Assembly: GCF_027622945.1 (NCBI RefSeq)
Contig: NZ_JAPZVQ010000011.1
Location: 33,856 to 97,855, forward strand
Source: Glycomyces lechevalierae
GTDB taxonomy: Bacteria; Actinomycetota; Actinomycetes; Mycobacteriales; Micromonosporaceae
Length of the DNA: 64,000 nt
Direction of reading: 5' to 3'
Shown one piece after another: positions 17,419 to 25,719 of the stretch (position 1 is its first letter; every line of letters starts with the position of its first letter). Under the pieces are notes generated by a model. The model was not told the DNA's origin, did no database searches, and saw only the letters and a program-made list of their open reading frames with translations. Both the position numbers and the translations under genes were made by a program.

Positions 17419-18126
17419 TTACGCCATCGGTTCACGTTCGCCGAGCACGTTTCTGCCCAGTCTGACCATTGTGGCCCCTGCTCGTACCGCGGCGCGGTAG
17501 TCGCCGCTCATGCCGGCCGAGACCTCGACGGCGGCGGGGTCGACGCGTTGCACCGCTTCGGAGCATTCGGTCAGTAGCGCAAAGGCTTTGGCAGGTTCCC
17601 AGCCGAGGGGGGCGACGGCCATGACGCCTTTGAGGGTGAGGCCGGGCGCGGCTGCGATGACCGCGGCGAGGGCTTCGAGTTCGGGGACGGGCGTGCCGCC
17701 GCGGGCGGTGTCGCCGTCGAGGCTCACCTGGATGAGGGCGTTCAGGTTGCGGCCGTGGGCGTTCGCGGCGGCACTGAGGGCGTTCGCGAGGGGGGCGCGG
17801 TCGACGGAGTGCACCCAGTGGGCGTACGCGGCGACGGACTTGGCCTTGTTGCGCTGGAGCTGTCCTACGAAGTGCCACACGGGTTCGAGGCCGGCGGCGG
17901 CGAGTTCGGCGGCCTTGGGGGCGGCCTCCTGGTCGCGGTTCTCCCCCAGGTCGGTCTGGCCGAGTTCGACGAGCGCGGCGGCGTCGGCGGCGGGGAAGGT
18001 CTTGGTGACGACGATGAGGCGGACGGCGTCCGGGGTGCGGCCGGCGTCGGCGCATGCGTCTGCGAGGTCCTCGCGCGTCCGGTTGAGGTTGTCCCGCAAC
18101 TGGTCTCGGCGCGATCGGGTGGTCAA
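17419..18126 (-). CDS. yggS: YggS family PLP-binding protein (PLP homeostasis)
   Basis: This is a fold-type III PLP barrel of about 235 residues. The PLP lysine lies in 'LIVVTKTFPAAD'. Also seen are 'DLGENRDQEAAPKAAEL', 'WHFVGQLQRNKAKSV', 'SVDRAPLANAL', 'GVMAVAPLG' and 'VEVSAGMSGDYRAAVRAGATMVRLG'. YggS/PLPBP buffers free pyridoxal phosphate and affects amino-acid balance. The TTG at 18126 gives the usual family length and N-terminus, with AGGA nearby; an ATG at 18180 would add 18 residues. It directly follows ftsZ: the pgeF gene normally between them is absent. Confidence 0.9.
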   Translation of the reverse strand: MTTRSRRDQLRDNLNRTREDLADACADAGRTPDAVRLIVVTKTFPAADAAALVELGQTDLGENRDQEAAPKAAELAAAGLEPVWHFVGQLQRNKAKSVAAYAHWVHSVDRAPLANALSAAANAHGRNLNALIQVSLDGDTARGGTPVPELEALAAVIAAAPGLTLKGVMAVAPLGWEPAKAFALLTECSEAVQRVDPAAVEVSAGMSGDYRAAVRAGATMVRLGRNVLGEREPMA

Positions 18127-18245
18127 GGTGAAGGTCCTAGCGGGTTCGGATCGGAGGGCCGGCGGACTGTGCAGACTCATGGCTCGCAAGCTTCGCCAAG
18201 GGCGCGGCCGCCGAGACGCGTCAGAGTCTCGACGGTCCGTCGCCG

Positions 18246-19358
18246 CTAGAAGCCGTCTTTCAGGAAGGCCGGGACGTCGACGTCGTCGAACAGGACCTTG
18301 CCGTTGCTCGACTCGCGCTCCGGTTCGGGCTTGGCCTCGCGCACGGGCTCGGGCTTCTGCTCGGGGAGCGTGGAGATCCGGGTCGGCTGGGCCAGTTCGA
18401 ATTCGGCCTCGTCCTCGACGTCGAACCCGGCGGCGATGACCGTGACGCGGGCCTCTTCGCCGAGGGCGTCGTCGATGACGGCGCCGAAGATGATGTTGGC
18501 GTCGGTGTGGGCGCAGTCGGAGACGAGCTCGGCCGCGTCGTTGATCTCGAACAGGCCGAGGTCGGATCCGCCGGCGATGGAGAGGAGCACGCCGCGCGCG
18601 CCTTCCATGCTCTGCTCCAGGAGCGGCGATTCGATGGCGGCGCGGGCGGCTTCGACGGCGCGGTTCTCGCCGCGCGCGGAGCCGATGCCCATGAGCGCGG
18701 ACCCCGCTCCGCTCATGACGCTCTTGACGTCCGCGAAGTCGAGGTTGATGAGGCCGGGCGTGGTGATGAGGTCGGTGATGCCCTGGACACCGGAGAGCAG
18801 CACCTGGTCGGCGAGGCGGAACGCGTCCATCATGGAGATGGAGCGGTCGCCGAGGTGCAGCAGCCGGTCGTTGGGGATGACGATGAGCGTGTCGCACTCG
18901 TTGCGCAGATCGTCTATTCCCGAGACCGCCTGGGTCTGGCGGCGCTTGCCCTCGAAGGCGAACGGCCGGGTGACCACGCCGATCGTGAGCGCGCCGAGCT
19001 TGCGGGCGATGTTGGCGATGACGGGCGCGCCGCCGGTGCCGGTGCCACCGCCCTCGCCGCAGGTCACGAACACCATGTCCGCTCCCTTGAGGACTTCCTC
19101 GATCTCGTCGCGGTGGTCCTCGCAGGCCTTCGCCCCGACTTCGGGGTTGGCGCCCGCGCCGAGGCCGCGGGTCAGTTCGCGGCCGACGTCGAGCTTGACG
19201 TCGGCGTCACTCATCAAGAGCGCCTGCGCATCGGTGTTGATGGCGATGAACTCGACGCCCTTGAGGCCCGCCTCGATCATCCGGTTGACAGCATTGACGC
19301 CGCCGCCTCCGACTCCAACGACTTTGATGACGGCGAGGTAGTTGTGCGGTGGTGTCAT
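18246..19358 (-). CDS. ftsZ: Cell division protein FtsZ
   Basis: This 370-residue tubulin-like GTPase forms the Z ring. The GTP-binding signature GGGTGTG lies at residues 103-109. The N-terminal '[15 protein letters not shown]' and the T7 loop '[14 protein letters not shown]' needed for hydrolysis are intact. The C-terminal tail ends '[13 protein letters not shown]', the actinobacterial conserved peptide that contacts SepF. The ATG at 19358 follows AAGGAAGG; an upstream in-frame ATG gives an atypical basic extension. ftsQ lies just upstream, the conserved order. Confidence 0.96.
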   Translation of the reverse strand: MTPPHNYLAVIKVVGVGGGGVNAVNRMIEAGLKGVEFIAINTDAQALLMSDADVKLDVGRELTRGLGAGANPEVGAKACEDHRDEIEEVLKGADMVFVTCGEGGGTGTGGAPVIANIARKLGALTIGVVTRPFAFEGKRRQTQAVSGIDDLRNECDTLIVIPNDRLLHLGDRSISMMDAFRLADQVLLSGVQGITDLITTPGLINLDFADVKSVMSGAGSALMGIGSARGENRAVEAARAAIESPLLEQSMEGARGVLLSIAGGSDLGLFEINDAAELVSDCAHTDANIIFGAVIDDALGEEARVTVIAAGFDVEDEAEFELAQPTRISTLPEQKPEPVREAKPEPERESSNGKVLFDDVDVPAFLKDGF

Positions 19359-19434
19359 CGCTGCTGCCTTCCTTCCCCTTCGGCCCTGGGTACGGCAAAC
19401 GGGATGTGCGCGCACACCCGCTCCCCCCTTAACG

Positions 19435-20169
19435 CTAACTCACAGTGGGGGCATCTGGTGCGCTGACATCGACATGTTCGTAGCCGCCGGCCAACAATCG
19501 ATCGGCGACCTCGGCTTTTTGCTCGCTTTGCGAACCGTCGCCCCACCGGAGCGTCCGTCCATCTTCGAGATACAGGGTGACGCCGGCGGGCGAGGGGGAT
19601 TCGACGTGTTCGACCTCGTCGGCGAGGTCGGCCGGGAGTGCCTGCAGGACAGTGAGGGTTTCGACGGTCGCCAGGTCGTCCGGTCCCGGGTCGGCGAGCT
19701 CGACCCTCCAAATAGATCCGGGAGCGGTGTCGGTCTCGTCGAATACCACACCTTCCGAATCCACCATGAGAAAAGTCTCGTCGCCCACCGGAACGGCCAT
19801 ATAAGGCTCGCGTTCGGTGACGGCGACGCTCACCGCGTCGGGCCACGCGCGGGTGACGTCGACGGACTTGACGGGGGCGAGCGCGGCGACGGCGGTCGCG
19901 ATGGCATCGAGGTCGGCGCCGAGCACCGGGCCGCCGACGGCGTCCTGGCCGAGGGCGGCGACCTCGTCGGGGGTGAGGACGGCGGTGCCGGTGACCTCGA
20001 TCCGCTTGACCTCGAACAGGGGCGTGGTCCACACGATCGCGAAGGCCGCCGCCAGAACCGCGAGCACGCCGATCGCGATCCACCGCAGGCGGCGGTTGGG
20101 CAGCTTGCGGCGCACCACGTGGACGAGCCGCCAGGGCCCGGGTTCGGACGTGTTCTCTGGGCCGCGCAT
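19435..20169 (-). CDS. ftsQ: Cell division protein FtsQ
   Basis: The 244-residue bitopic membrane protein has a basic N-terminus, one transmembrane helix (about residues 25-47) and a POTRA domain ('[20 protein letters not shown]', '[20 protein letters not shown]'), followed by the FtsQ beta domain. It links the early and late divisome (FtsB/FtsL). In this genome it is split from murC by two genes. No ribosome site is clear before the ATG; AATCAT six bases upstream is a poor leaderless match. Confidence 0.9.
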   Translation of the reverse strand: MRGPENTSEPGPWRLVHVVRRKLPNRRLRWIAIGVLAVLAAAFAIVWTTPLFEVKRIEVTGTAVLTPDEVAALGQDAVGGPVLGADLDAIATAVAALAPVKSVDVTRAWPDAVSVAVTEREPYMAVPVGDETFLMVDSEGVVFDETDTAPGSIWRVELADPGPDDLATVETLTVLQALPADLADEVEHVESPSPAGVTLYLEDGRTLRWGDGSQSEQKAEVADRLLAGGYEHVDVSAPDAPTVS

Positions 20170-20227
20170 GGGTCGATGATTCCATGCGCCGGCCGTTCCG
20201 CGGTGGCGGCTCGCCCGAGGCTTCGGA

Positions 20228-20246
20228 TAAGGTTAGGCAAACCTTA
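20228..20246. promoter_or_regulatory. IdeR/DmdR-type iron box
   Basis: The 19-bp sequence at 20228-20246 is TAAGGTT-AGGCA-AACCTTA, a perfect 7-bp inverted repeat. It matches 16 of 19 positions of the actinobacterial iron-regulator consensus TTAGGTTAGSCTAACCTAA. It lies 20 bases before the GTG of the siderophore-interacting protein, so an iron-bound repressor would shut that gene in iron-replete cells. It is also within 60 bases of the divergent ftsQ start. Confidence 0.85.
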
Positions 20247-20266
20247 TCTATGAGGAGGAGTGCCGC

Positions 20267-21196
20267 GTGGCGACGCAGACCGAGGAACCGACCGAATCCG
20301 GTGTGGTCGAGACCGGAACCGTCCGGCCGTTCGAACTGTTCCCCGTGACAGTGCGGGCGCTGCAACGGTTGAGCCCCTCCTTCGTCCGGGTCACCTTCGC
20401 CGGCGAGACGCTCGAGCACTTCGCCGACAACGGCTACGACCAGCGGTTCAAACTCATCTTCCCCGCCGCCGCGTGCGGCTTCGACAAGATGCCCACCAGC
20501 GACCGCTGGTACTCAGAGTTGCGCGCCCTCCCCGAAGAAGAACAGTGCGGCGTGCGCACCTACACCGTCCGCGCGGTGCGCCCCGGCGAGGTCGACGTCG
20601 ACATGGTCGTGCACGAGGCGCACGGCGACGACGAGTGCGGCCCTGCGCTGCGGTGGCTGCGCGACGCGGCCGTGGGCGACGAACTCCTCCTCCTCGGCCC
20701 CGACGCGCGCTGGGAGGGCCCGCACGGCGGCGTCGACTTCCACGCCCCCGACGGCGCCGAACTCCTCATCGCCGGCGACGAGACGGCCGCCCCCGCGATC
20801 GCCGCGATCCTCGAAGACCTCCCGATCACCGCGCGCGGCAAGGCGTTCATCGAAGTCCCCGAGGCCGCGGACGTGCTCGACCTCGACGCCCCCGCGGACG
20901 TCGAGGTCGTCTGGCTCCCGCGCGACGGCGCGGTCTGGGGCGACAAGCTCATCCCCGCCGTCACCGAGGCGGCCCGCGCCATGGACTTCGCCAGGACTGA
21001 GCAGTTCGACGAGAACGACGACGAGATGATCTGGGAGGCACCGCAAGAGGTCGCCCAGTGCGAGGCGTACGTGTGGATCGCCGCCGAGACCGGCGTCGTC
21101 AAGGCCCTTCGCTTCACCGTCCGCAAGGAGCTCGGCCTCCCGAAGGAGTGCGGCGCGTTCATGGGCTACTGGCGCAACGGCGCCGCCTGGGACTAG
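20267..21196 (+). CDS. Siderophore-interacting protein (FAD/NAD(P)H ferric-siderophore reductase)
   Basis: The 309-residue cytosolic flavoprotein belongs to the SIP (ViuB-like) family, which releases iron from imported ferric siderophores by reduction. The FAD-binding motif appears as 'RTYTVRAV' near residue 104. The NAD(P)H part has 'LLIAGDETAAPAIAAIL'. The C-terminal family end is 'RKELGLPKECGAFMGYWRNGAA'. GAGGAGGAG six bases before the GTG makes a very strong ribosome site. It is the only plus-strand gene in the dcw cluster, inserted between murC/Uma2 and ftsQ with its own iron box. No siderophore synthesis or uptake gene is nearby. Confidence 0.92.
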   Translation: MATQTEEPTESGVVETGTVRPFELFPVTVRALQRLSPSFVRVTFAGETLEHFADNGYDQRFKLIFPAAACGFDKMPTSDRWYSELRALPEEEQCGVRTYTVRAVRPGEVDVDMVVHEAHGDDECGPALRWLRDAAVGDELLLLGPDARWEGPHGGVDFHAPDGAELLIAGDETAAPAIAAILEDLPITARGKAFIEVPEAADVLDLDAPADVEVVWLPRDGAVWGDKLIPAVTEAARAMDFARTEQFDENDDEMIWEAPQEVAQCEAYVWIAAETGVVKALRFTVRKELGLPKECGAFMGYWRNGAAWD

Positions 21197-21282
21197 CCCG
21201 CGGCAACCCTCATGCATCGATGCCGGTGCGCCCGCGCTGCGCGGTCGGTTTGGGGCGCAACCGGTTCTGAGTCGTGACCGCT

Positions 21283-21843
21283 TCAGATGCCGGTGAAGGC
21301 GGTCGTGTCGAGGTCGAAGTCGAAGGGGGCGGGGATCTCCGCCGGTTCGCCGAACCAGGACGTGCTCCGGGTGCGGTAGCCGCGGTCCGGGCCCGGGTCG
21401 GAGTGGACGGTGAGCATCCGCTCGTCCGTGTCGAAGAGCAGGTACACCGGCACGCCCGCGCGCCCGTAGATCTCGGTCTTGCGGTCCGCGTCCAGGTCGC
21501 GGGTGGCGGGCGTGGTCACTTCGGCGGCCAGCAGCAGCGCCTCGCCGGGGACGACGGCCGTCGCCGGGTCGAGCCGGGCCGTGTCGTAGACGGAGAGGTC
21601 CGGGCCGAGCACCGCCGCGGCGAACCCGAAGCGCATCGAAAGGGCCCCTATGTCGCGGCCCCGGCCGGCGCGCATGTCCAGTTGGCGCTGGATCGTGCGC
21701 AGCGGCTTCAAATACGGCGCCGGGAGCCAAGGGGTGATCACGATCTTGCCGTCGAGGACTTCCGCGCCGAGCCCGTCCGGGAGGACGAGCTCGGCCGCGG
21801 TCGACGTCAGGAACGCGAAGTCGTCGCGCAGTGGCGGTTCCAC
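21283..21843 (-). CDS. Uma2 family (PD-(D/E)xK nuclease-like) protein
   Basis: The ~186-residue protein shows the Uma2 pattern: 'PDLSVYDTARLD', 'LLLAAEVTTPATRDLDADRK' and 'YGRAGVPVYLLFD'. These supply the Asp, Glu and Lys of a PD-(D/E)xK nuclease-like site. Uma2 proteins are abundant in actinobacteria and cyanobacteria and their roles are mostly unknown. The GTG at 21843 is used here. A CTG at 21861 overlaps the murC stop as CTGA and would add six codons. Its presence between murC and ftsQ is unusual and suggests insertion into the division cluster. Confidence 0.8.
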   Translation of the reverse strand: MEPPLRDDFAFLTSTAAELVLPDGLGAEVLDGKIVITPWLPAPYLKPLRTIQRQLDMRAGRGRDIGALSMRFGFAAAVLGPDLSVYDTARLDPATAVVPGEALLLAAEVTTPATRDLDADRKTEIYGRAGVPVYLLFDTDERMLTVHSDPGPDRGYRTRSTSWFGEPAEIPAPFDFDLDTTAFTGI

Positions 21844-21857
21844 GGTTCGCAGCGCGC

Positions 21858-23270
21858 TCAGGCCAGGAGCTCGTCCGGCATGAGCTGCACGGGCGGGGCG
21901 CCCATGGTGACGACCACGTCGCCTTCGCCCGCGAGGGCCTTCACGGCGGCGGGCACGTCGTCCCACTCGGCCACGAAGACCTTGTCCGCGTCCGGGAGGT
22001 TCACGGCGTCCAGGAGCGCCTGGCCGCCTTCGCCCGCGGGAATGTCCTCGCCGGGGCCGAAGATCTCCATCACGACGACCTTGTCCGCCAAGGAGAGCGC
22101 CTCGGCGATGTCCTCGCGCATGGCGATCGTGCGGTAGACGCGGTAGGGCTGGAACACGACGATGAGCTTGCCGGGCGCGGCGACCTCTTTGAGGGTCGTC
22201 ACCGCGGCGGTCATCGCGGTCGGGTGGTACGCGTACTCGTCGAAGACCGCGTAGCCGTCCTTCTCGCCGCGCTTCTCGAAGCGGCGCTTGACCCCGCCGA
22301 AGGCGGCGATGCCGGCCGCGACGTCCTCGGGCTCGAGGCCGACGTACAGGCCGACCGCGATCGCGGCGGCCGAGTTCAGCGCGATGTGCCTGCCCGGCAT
22401 GGGCAGGTGGAAGCGGCCGAGCACCTGGTTCTGGTACAGGACCGTGTAGTCGACGCCGTCCTTGCTGGACTCGACGTCGCCGAGCTGGATGTCCGCGCCG
22501 TCGGCGAAGCCGTACGTGGCGACGGTGCGGCCCTCGGCGCGGAGCTTCTTCGCGAGCGCGAGCGTGCCGGGGTTGTCGGCGCACAGGACGAGCAGGCCGT
22601 CCTTGTCCGTGTTGCGGCAGAAGCGCTCGAAGGCCTCGGTGAGCGAGTCCATGTCGCCGTAGGTGTTCAGGTGGTCGACGTCGATGTTGGTGACGATGCC
22701 GATCTCGGGGCGGAACCGCAGGAACGAGCGGTCCGACTCGTCGGCCTCGGCCACGAAGTACTCGCCGTCGCCGTGCGCCCCGGTGTGGGCGCCGATGTTC
22801 TCGCCGCCGTTCACATAGGACGGATCGAGGCCGGCGTGCGCGAGCATCTGCGTGATGATCGCGGTCGTCGTGGTCTTGCCGTGCGTGCCGGTGACCACGA
22901 TCGAGCGGCGGCCCGTCATCGCGGCGGCCAGCGCCTCCGAGCGGTGGTAGACGCGGATGCCGCGCTTGCGGGCCTCCACGACCTCCAGGTGCTGGTCGTT
23001 GATGGCGGTCGAGCGGACCACGGTGTCGATGCCGTCGAGGTTCGACGGCACGTGCTCGCGGTGGAGCGTGACGCCGAGGCGCTCGAGCTCGGGCAGGCTC
23101 GGCCAGTCCTTCGTCTCGGAGCCGGTGACGTCGAGGCCGCGCGTCGCGTAGAGCCGGGTGAGGCCGTTCATGCCCACGCCGCCGACGCCGATGAACAGCG
23201 TGCGGCCCAGGTCCTCGGCCGTGACGCCCTCGTCGATCGGGCTCGTCAGGTCGTTCGGGTCGTCGCTCAT
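21858..23270 (-). CDS. murC: UDP-N-acetylmuramate-L-alanine ligase MurC
   Basis: This 470-residue Mur ligase adds the first L-Ala to UDP-MurNAc. It has the N-terminal Rossmann motif 'FIGVGGVGMNGLTRL', the ATP P-loop 'VVTGTHGKTTTTAII', 'EADESDRSFL', 'HLNTYGDM' and the C-terminal 'FDEYAYHPTAMTAAV'. The ATG overlaps the murG stop (ATGA). Upstream frame extension lies inside murG and is not coding. Confidence 0.95.
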   Translation of the reverse strand: MSDDPNDLTSPIDEGVTAEDLGRTLFIGVGGVGMNGLTRLYATRGLDVTGSETKDWPSLPELERLGVTLHREHVPSNLDGIDTVVRSTAINDQHLEVVEARKRGIRVYHRSEALAAAMTGRRSIVVTGTHGKTTTTAIITQMLAHAGLDPSYVNGGENIGAHTGAHGDGEYFVAEADESDRSFLRFRPEIGIVTNIDVDHLNTYGDMDSLTEAFERFCRNTDKDGLLVLCADNPGTLALAKKLRAEGRTVATYGFADGADIQLGDVESSKDGVDYTVLYQNQVLGRFHLPMPGRHIALNSAAAIAVGLYVGLEPEDVAAGIAAFGGVKRRFEKRGEKDGYAVFDEYAYHPTAMTAAVTTLKEVAAPGKLIVVFQPYRVYRTIAMREDIAEALSLADKVVVMEIFGPGEDIPAGEGGQALLDAVNLPDADKVFVAEWDDVPAAVKALAGEGDVVVTMGAPPVQLMPDELLA

Positions 23271-24385
23271 GCCTGCTCCAGCACTTTCAAGGTGTAGTTG
23301 CGCAGCGCCTCGTCGCCGGTGCGGCTGCCGAACGCGGCCGAGGCCCGCGACATCGCCGCGACCCGGTGCGGGTCGGTGATGACCGGGATGAGGTTCGCCT
23401 CGATCCACGAGGGGTTCAGGTTCTCGTCGTCGCAGAACATCGCGCCGCCCGCGTCCACGACGGGCCCGGCGTTGCGGTACTGCTCCTTGTTGCCCCAGGG
23501 CATCGGCACGAACACCGTGGGCACGCCCAGCGCCGAGACCTCCGCGACGGTCATCGAGCCGCCGCGCGCGAGCACCATGTCCGCGGCCGCGTAGCCGAGG
23601 TCCATGCGGTCGAGGTACGGCAGGGTCCGGTACGGCACCGGCAGGCCCTCGGGGATGTGGATCGGCTCCTCGCGGCGCGCGCCGGTGATGTGCAGGACCT
23701 GCACGCCACGGTGCGTGAGCGCTTGCGCCGCACCGGAGACCGCGTTGTTGATCGAGGCCGCGCCCTGCGAGCCGCCGTACACGAACAGCACGGGGCGGCG
23801 CGGGTCGAGCCCGAAGTACTGGCAGGCCTGGGCGCGCATCGCGTTCCGGTCGAGGTGCGCGATCTCGGGCCGCAGCGGCACGCCGGTGATCGTGCCGTCC
23901 GCGAGGATCGGCGAGGCCTGCGGCAGGTGCGGGAAGCCGAGCGCGAGGTTGTCGCTGAACTTGAGCGCCATCTTGTTCGCGACCCCGGGCGGGTCGTTGA
24001 ACTCGAAGATGACCATGGGGGTCTTGCGGCGCCACGCGGCGAGGTACGCGGGGACGGCCACGTAGCCGCCGAAGCCGACCACCACGTCCGCCTGGACCTC
24101 GTCCATGATGTCGCGGGTGGCCTTCATGGCCTTGAGCATCCGCGGGGCGGTGAGCAGCAGGTCGAGGTTGATCTTGCGCGGCAGCTGGTGGGCCGGGACG
24201 TTGCGCAGGTCGTAGCCCGCCTTGGGGATGAGGTCGTTCTCGAGGCCCTTCTCGGTGCCGAGGCAGGTCACGCGGACGTAGGGGTCATGCCGGCGCAGGC
24301 AGTCGGCGTAGGCCAGGAGCGGGTAGATGTGGCCGCCGGTGCCGCCGCCGGCGAGGACGACCGATCGAAGCTGAGGCAACGTCAT
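23267..24385 (-). CDS. murG: Lipid II synthase, GlcNAc transferase MurG
   Basis: This 372-residue GT-B glycosyltransferase adds GlcNAc to lipid I at the inner membrane face. Seen are the N-terminal G-loop 'LAGGGTGGHIYPLLA', 'VVGFGGYVAVPAYLAAW', 'FVYGGSQGAASINNAV' and 'VLARGGSMTVAEVSALGVPTVFVPMPWG'. The acceptor loop reads 'FNDPPGVANKMALK' where most family members have H/EQN. The ATG overlaps the ftsW stop. Confidence 0.95.
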   Translation of the reverse strand: MTLPQLRSVVLAGGGTGGHIYPLLAYADCLRRHDPYVRVTCLGTEKGLENDLIPKAGYDLRNVPAHQLPRKINLDLLLTAPRMLKAMKATRDIMDEVQADVVVGFGGYVAVPAYLAAWRRKTPMVIFEFNDPPGVANKMALKFSDNLALGFPHLPQASPILADGTITGVPLRPEIAHLDRNAMRAQACQYFGLDPRRPVLFVYGGSQGAASINNAVSGAAQALTHRGVQVLHITGARREEPIHIPEGLPVPYRTLPYLDRMDLGYAAADMVLARGGSMTVAEVSALGVPTVFVPMPWGNKEQYRNAGPVVDAGGAMFCDDENLNPSWIEANLIPVITDPHRVAAMSRASAAFGSRTGDEALRNYTLKVLEQA

Positions 24386-25719
24386 GTCTTTCTGGTCGTA
24401 GTGGTCTTGGTGGACGCCGTTGTCTTGGAGGAGGTCTTTGAGGAGGCTGCGGTCTTCGAGGAGGCGGAGTCGGACTCGGCGCGGGGTGCGGGCGGCAGGG
24501 GGGCCCACAGCAAGCGTACGAGACGCGACGGGTTGCGGGCCCGCAGCGCCGTGGCGGCGTCGGGTTCGGCACGTGCGAACCCGGCCAGCATCCCGATGGC
24601 CGCGAGGACGACGACCAGCGCCGTGCCGCCGTCGGAGATGAACGGCAGCGGCACGCCGGTCATGGGGATGAGGCCGAGCACGCCGCCGATGTTGATGAAC
24701 GCCTGGCCGGCGATCCAGATCGTGACGCCCGCCGCGACGAGCGCCCGGAACGGGTCGTCGGTGCGGCGCGCGATGCGGAAGCCCGTGTACACGAGCACCG
24801 CGAACAGCGCGAGGATCACCAGGCAGCCCACGACGCCCAGCTCCTCGGCGATGAGCGCGAAGATGAAGTCGTTGTGGCCGTTGGGGAGCCAGTCCCATTT
24901 CTGGCGGCTCTCGCCGAGGCCCACCCCGAACCAGCCGCCGTCCGCGATCGCGTAGTACCCCTGGATGGCCTGGTAGCCCCACGAGTCCGCGAAGTCCTCG
25001 GGACGCGAGAACGAGATGATGCGCTGCATCCGGTAGCCCTCGAACGCGATGAGCACGGCCGAGCCGAGCAGGCCGACCGCGACGAGCACGCCGAGGATGC
25101 GCAGCGGCACGCCCGAGGCCCACAGGAGGCCGAGGAACATCGCCAGGATGATGAGCATCGTGCCGAGGTCGGCGTAGCCGATGACGATGAGCAGGAGCCC
25201 GGCGATCGGGAACATCGGGATCGCCAGCTCGCGCCAGGACGCGATGCGCGGGCCGAGGCGCACCAGCGAGTCCGCGGCCCAGAGCAGCAGCGCGAACTTG
25301 GCGATCTCGGCGGGCTGGAACTGGAAGGGCCCCAGGTCGATCCACAACTGGTCGGTGGCGAGGCCCGAGACGTCGCCGCCCGCGGCCTCCTGCTGCTTCT
25401 GCCGGATCGACATGACGACCAGGACGAGGCCGAGCAGGATCGCGACGACGAGCAGCGGGCGGGACACGGCGCGGTAGGTGCGGGAGGGGAGGCGCTGGGC
25501 GACCCAGAAGCAGACGAGGCCGACCACGGCCCACACGACCTGCTGGAGGATCACGGCGAACGCGTTCCCGGTGGCCTCGTAGGACTCGACCATGGTGGCC
25601 GAGAAGACCATCACGAGCCCGATGGTGAGCAGCAGCGCCGAGGAGGAGAGCAGCAGGTAGTACGAGGCGAGCGGCCGGTCGAGCAGGCCGCGCAGCAACT
25701 CGGTGAACCCGCTCCTCAC
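24382..25719 (-). CDS. ftsW: SEDS glycosyltransferase FtsW
   Basis: The 445-residue polytopic protein has about ten transmembrane helices and SEDS motifs: 'QPAEIAKFALLLW' (with the conserved Glu), 'EELGVVGCLVIL', and 'GLIPMTGVPLPFISDGGTALV'. It polymerises septal glycan with a class B PBP. That partner (FtsI) is not encoded in this cluster. The last ~35 residues are a Ser/Thr/Lys low-complexity tail of repeated SKT units. The GTG overlaps the murD stop (GTGA). Confidence 0.93.
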   Translation of the reverse strand: MRSGFTELLRGLLDRPLASYYLLLSSSALLLTIGLVMVFSATMVESYEATGNAFAVILQQVVWAVVGLVCFWVAQRLPSRTYRAVSRPLLVVAILLGLVLVVMSIRQKQQEAAGGDVSGLATDQLWIDLGPFQFQPAEIAKFALLLWAADSLVRLGPRIASWRELAIPMFPIAGLLLIVIGYADLGTMLIILAMFLGLLWASGVPLRILGVLVAVGLLGSAVLIAFEGYRMQRIISFSRPEDFADSWGYQAIQGYYAIADGGWFGVGLGESRQKWDWLPNGHNDFIFALIAEELGVVGCLVILALFAVLVYTGFRIARRTDDPFRALVAAGVTIWIAGQAFINIGGVLGLIPMTGVPLPFISDGGTALVVVLAAIGMLAGFARAEPDAATALRARNPSRLVRLLWAPLPPAPRAESDSASSKTAASSKTSSKTTASTKTTTTRKT

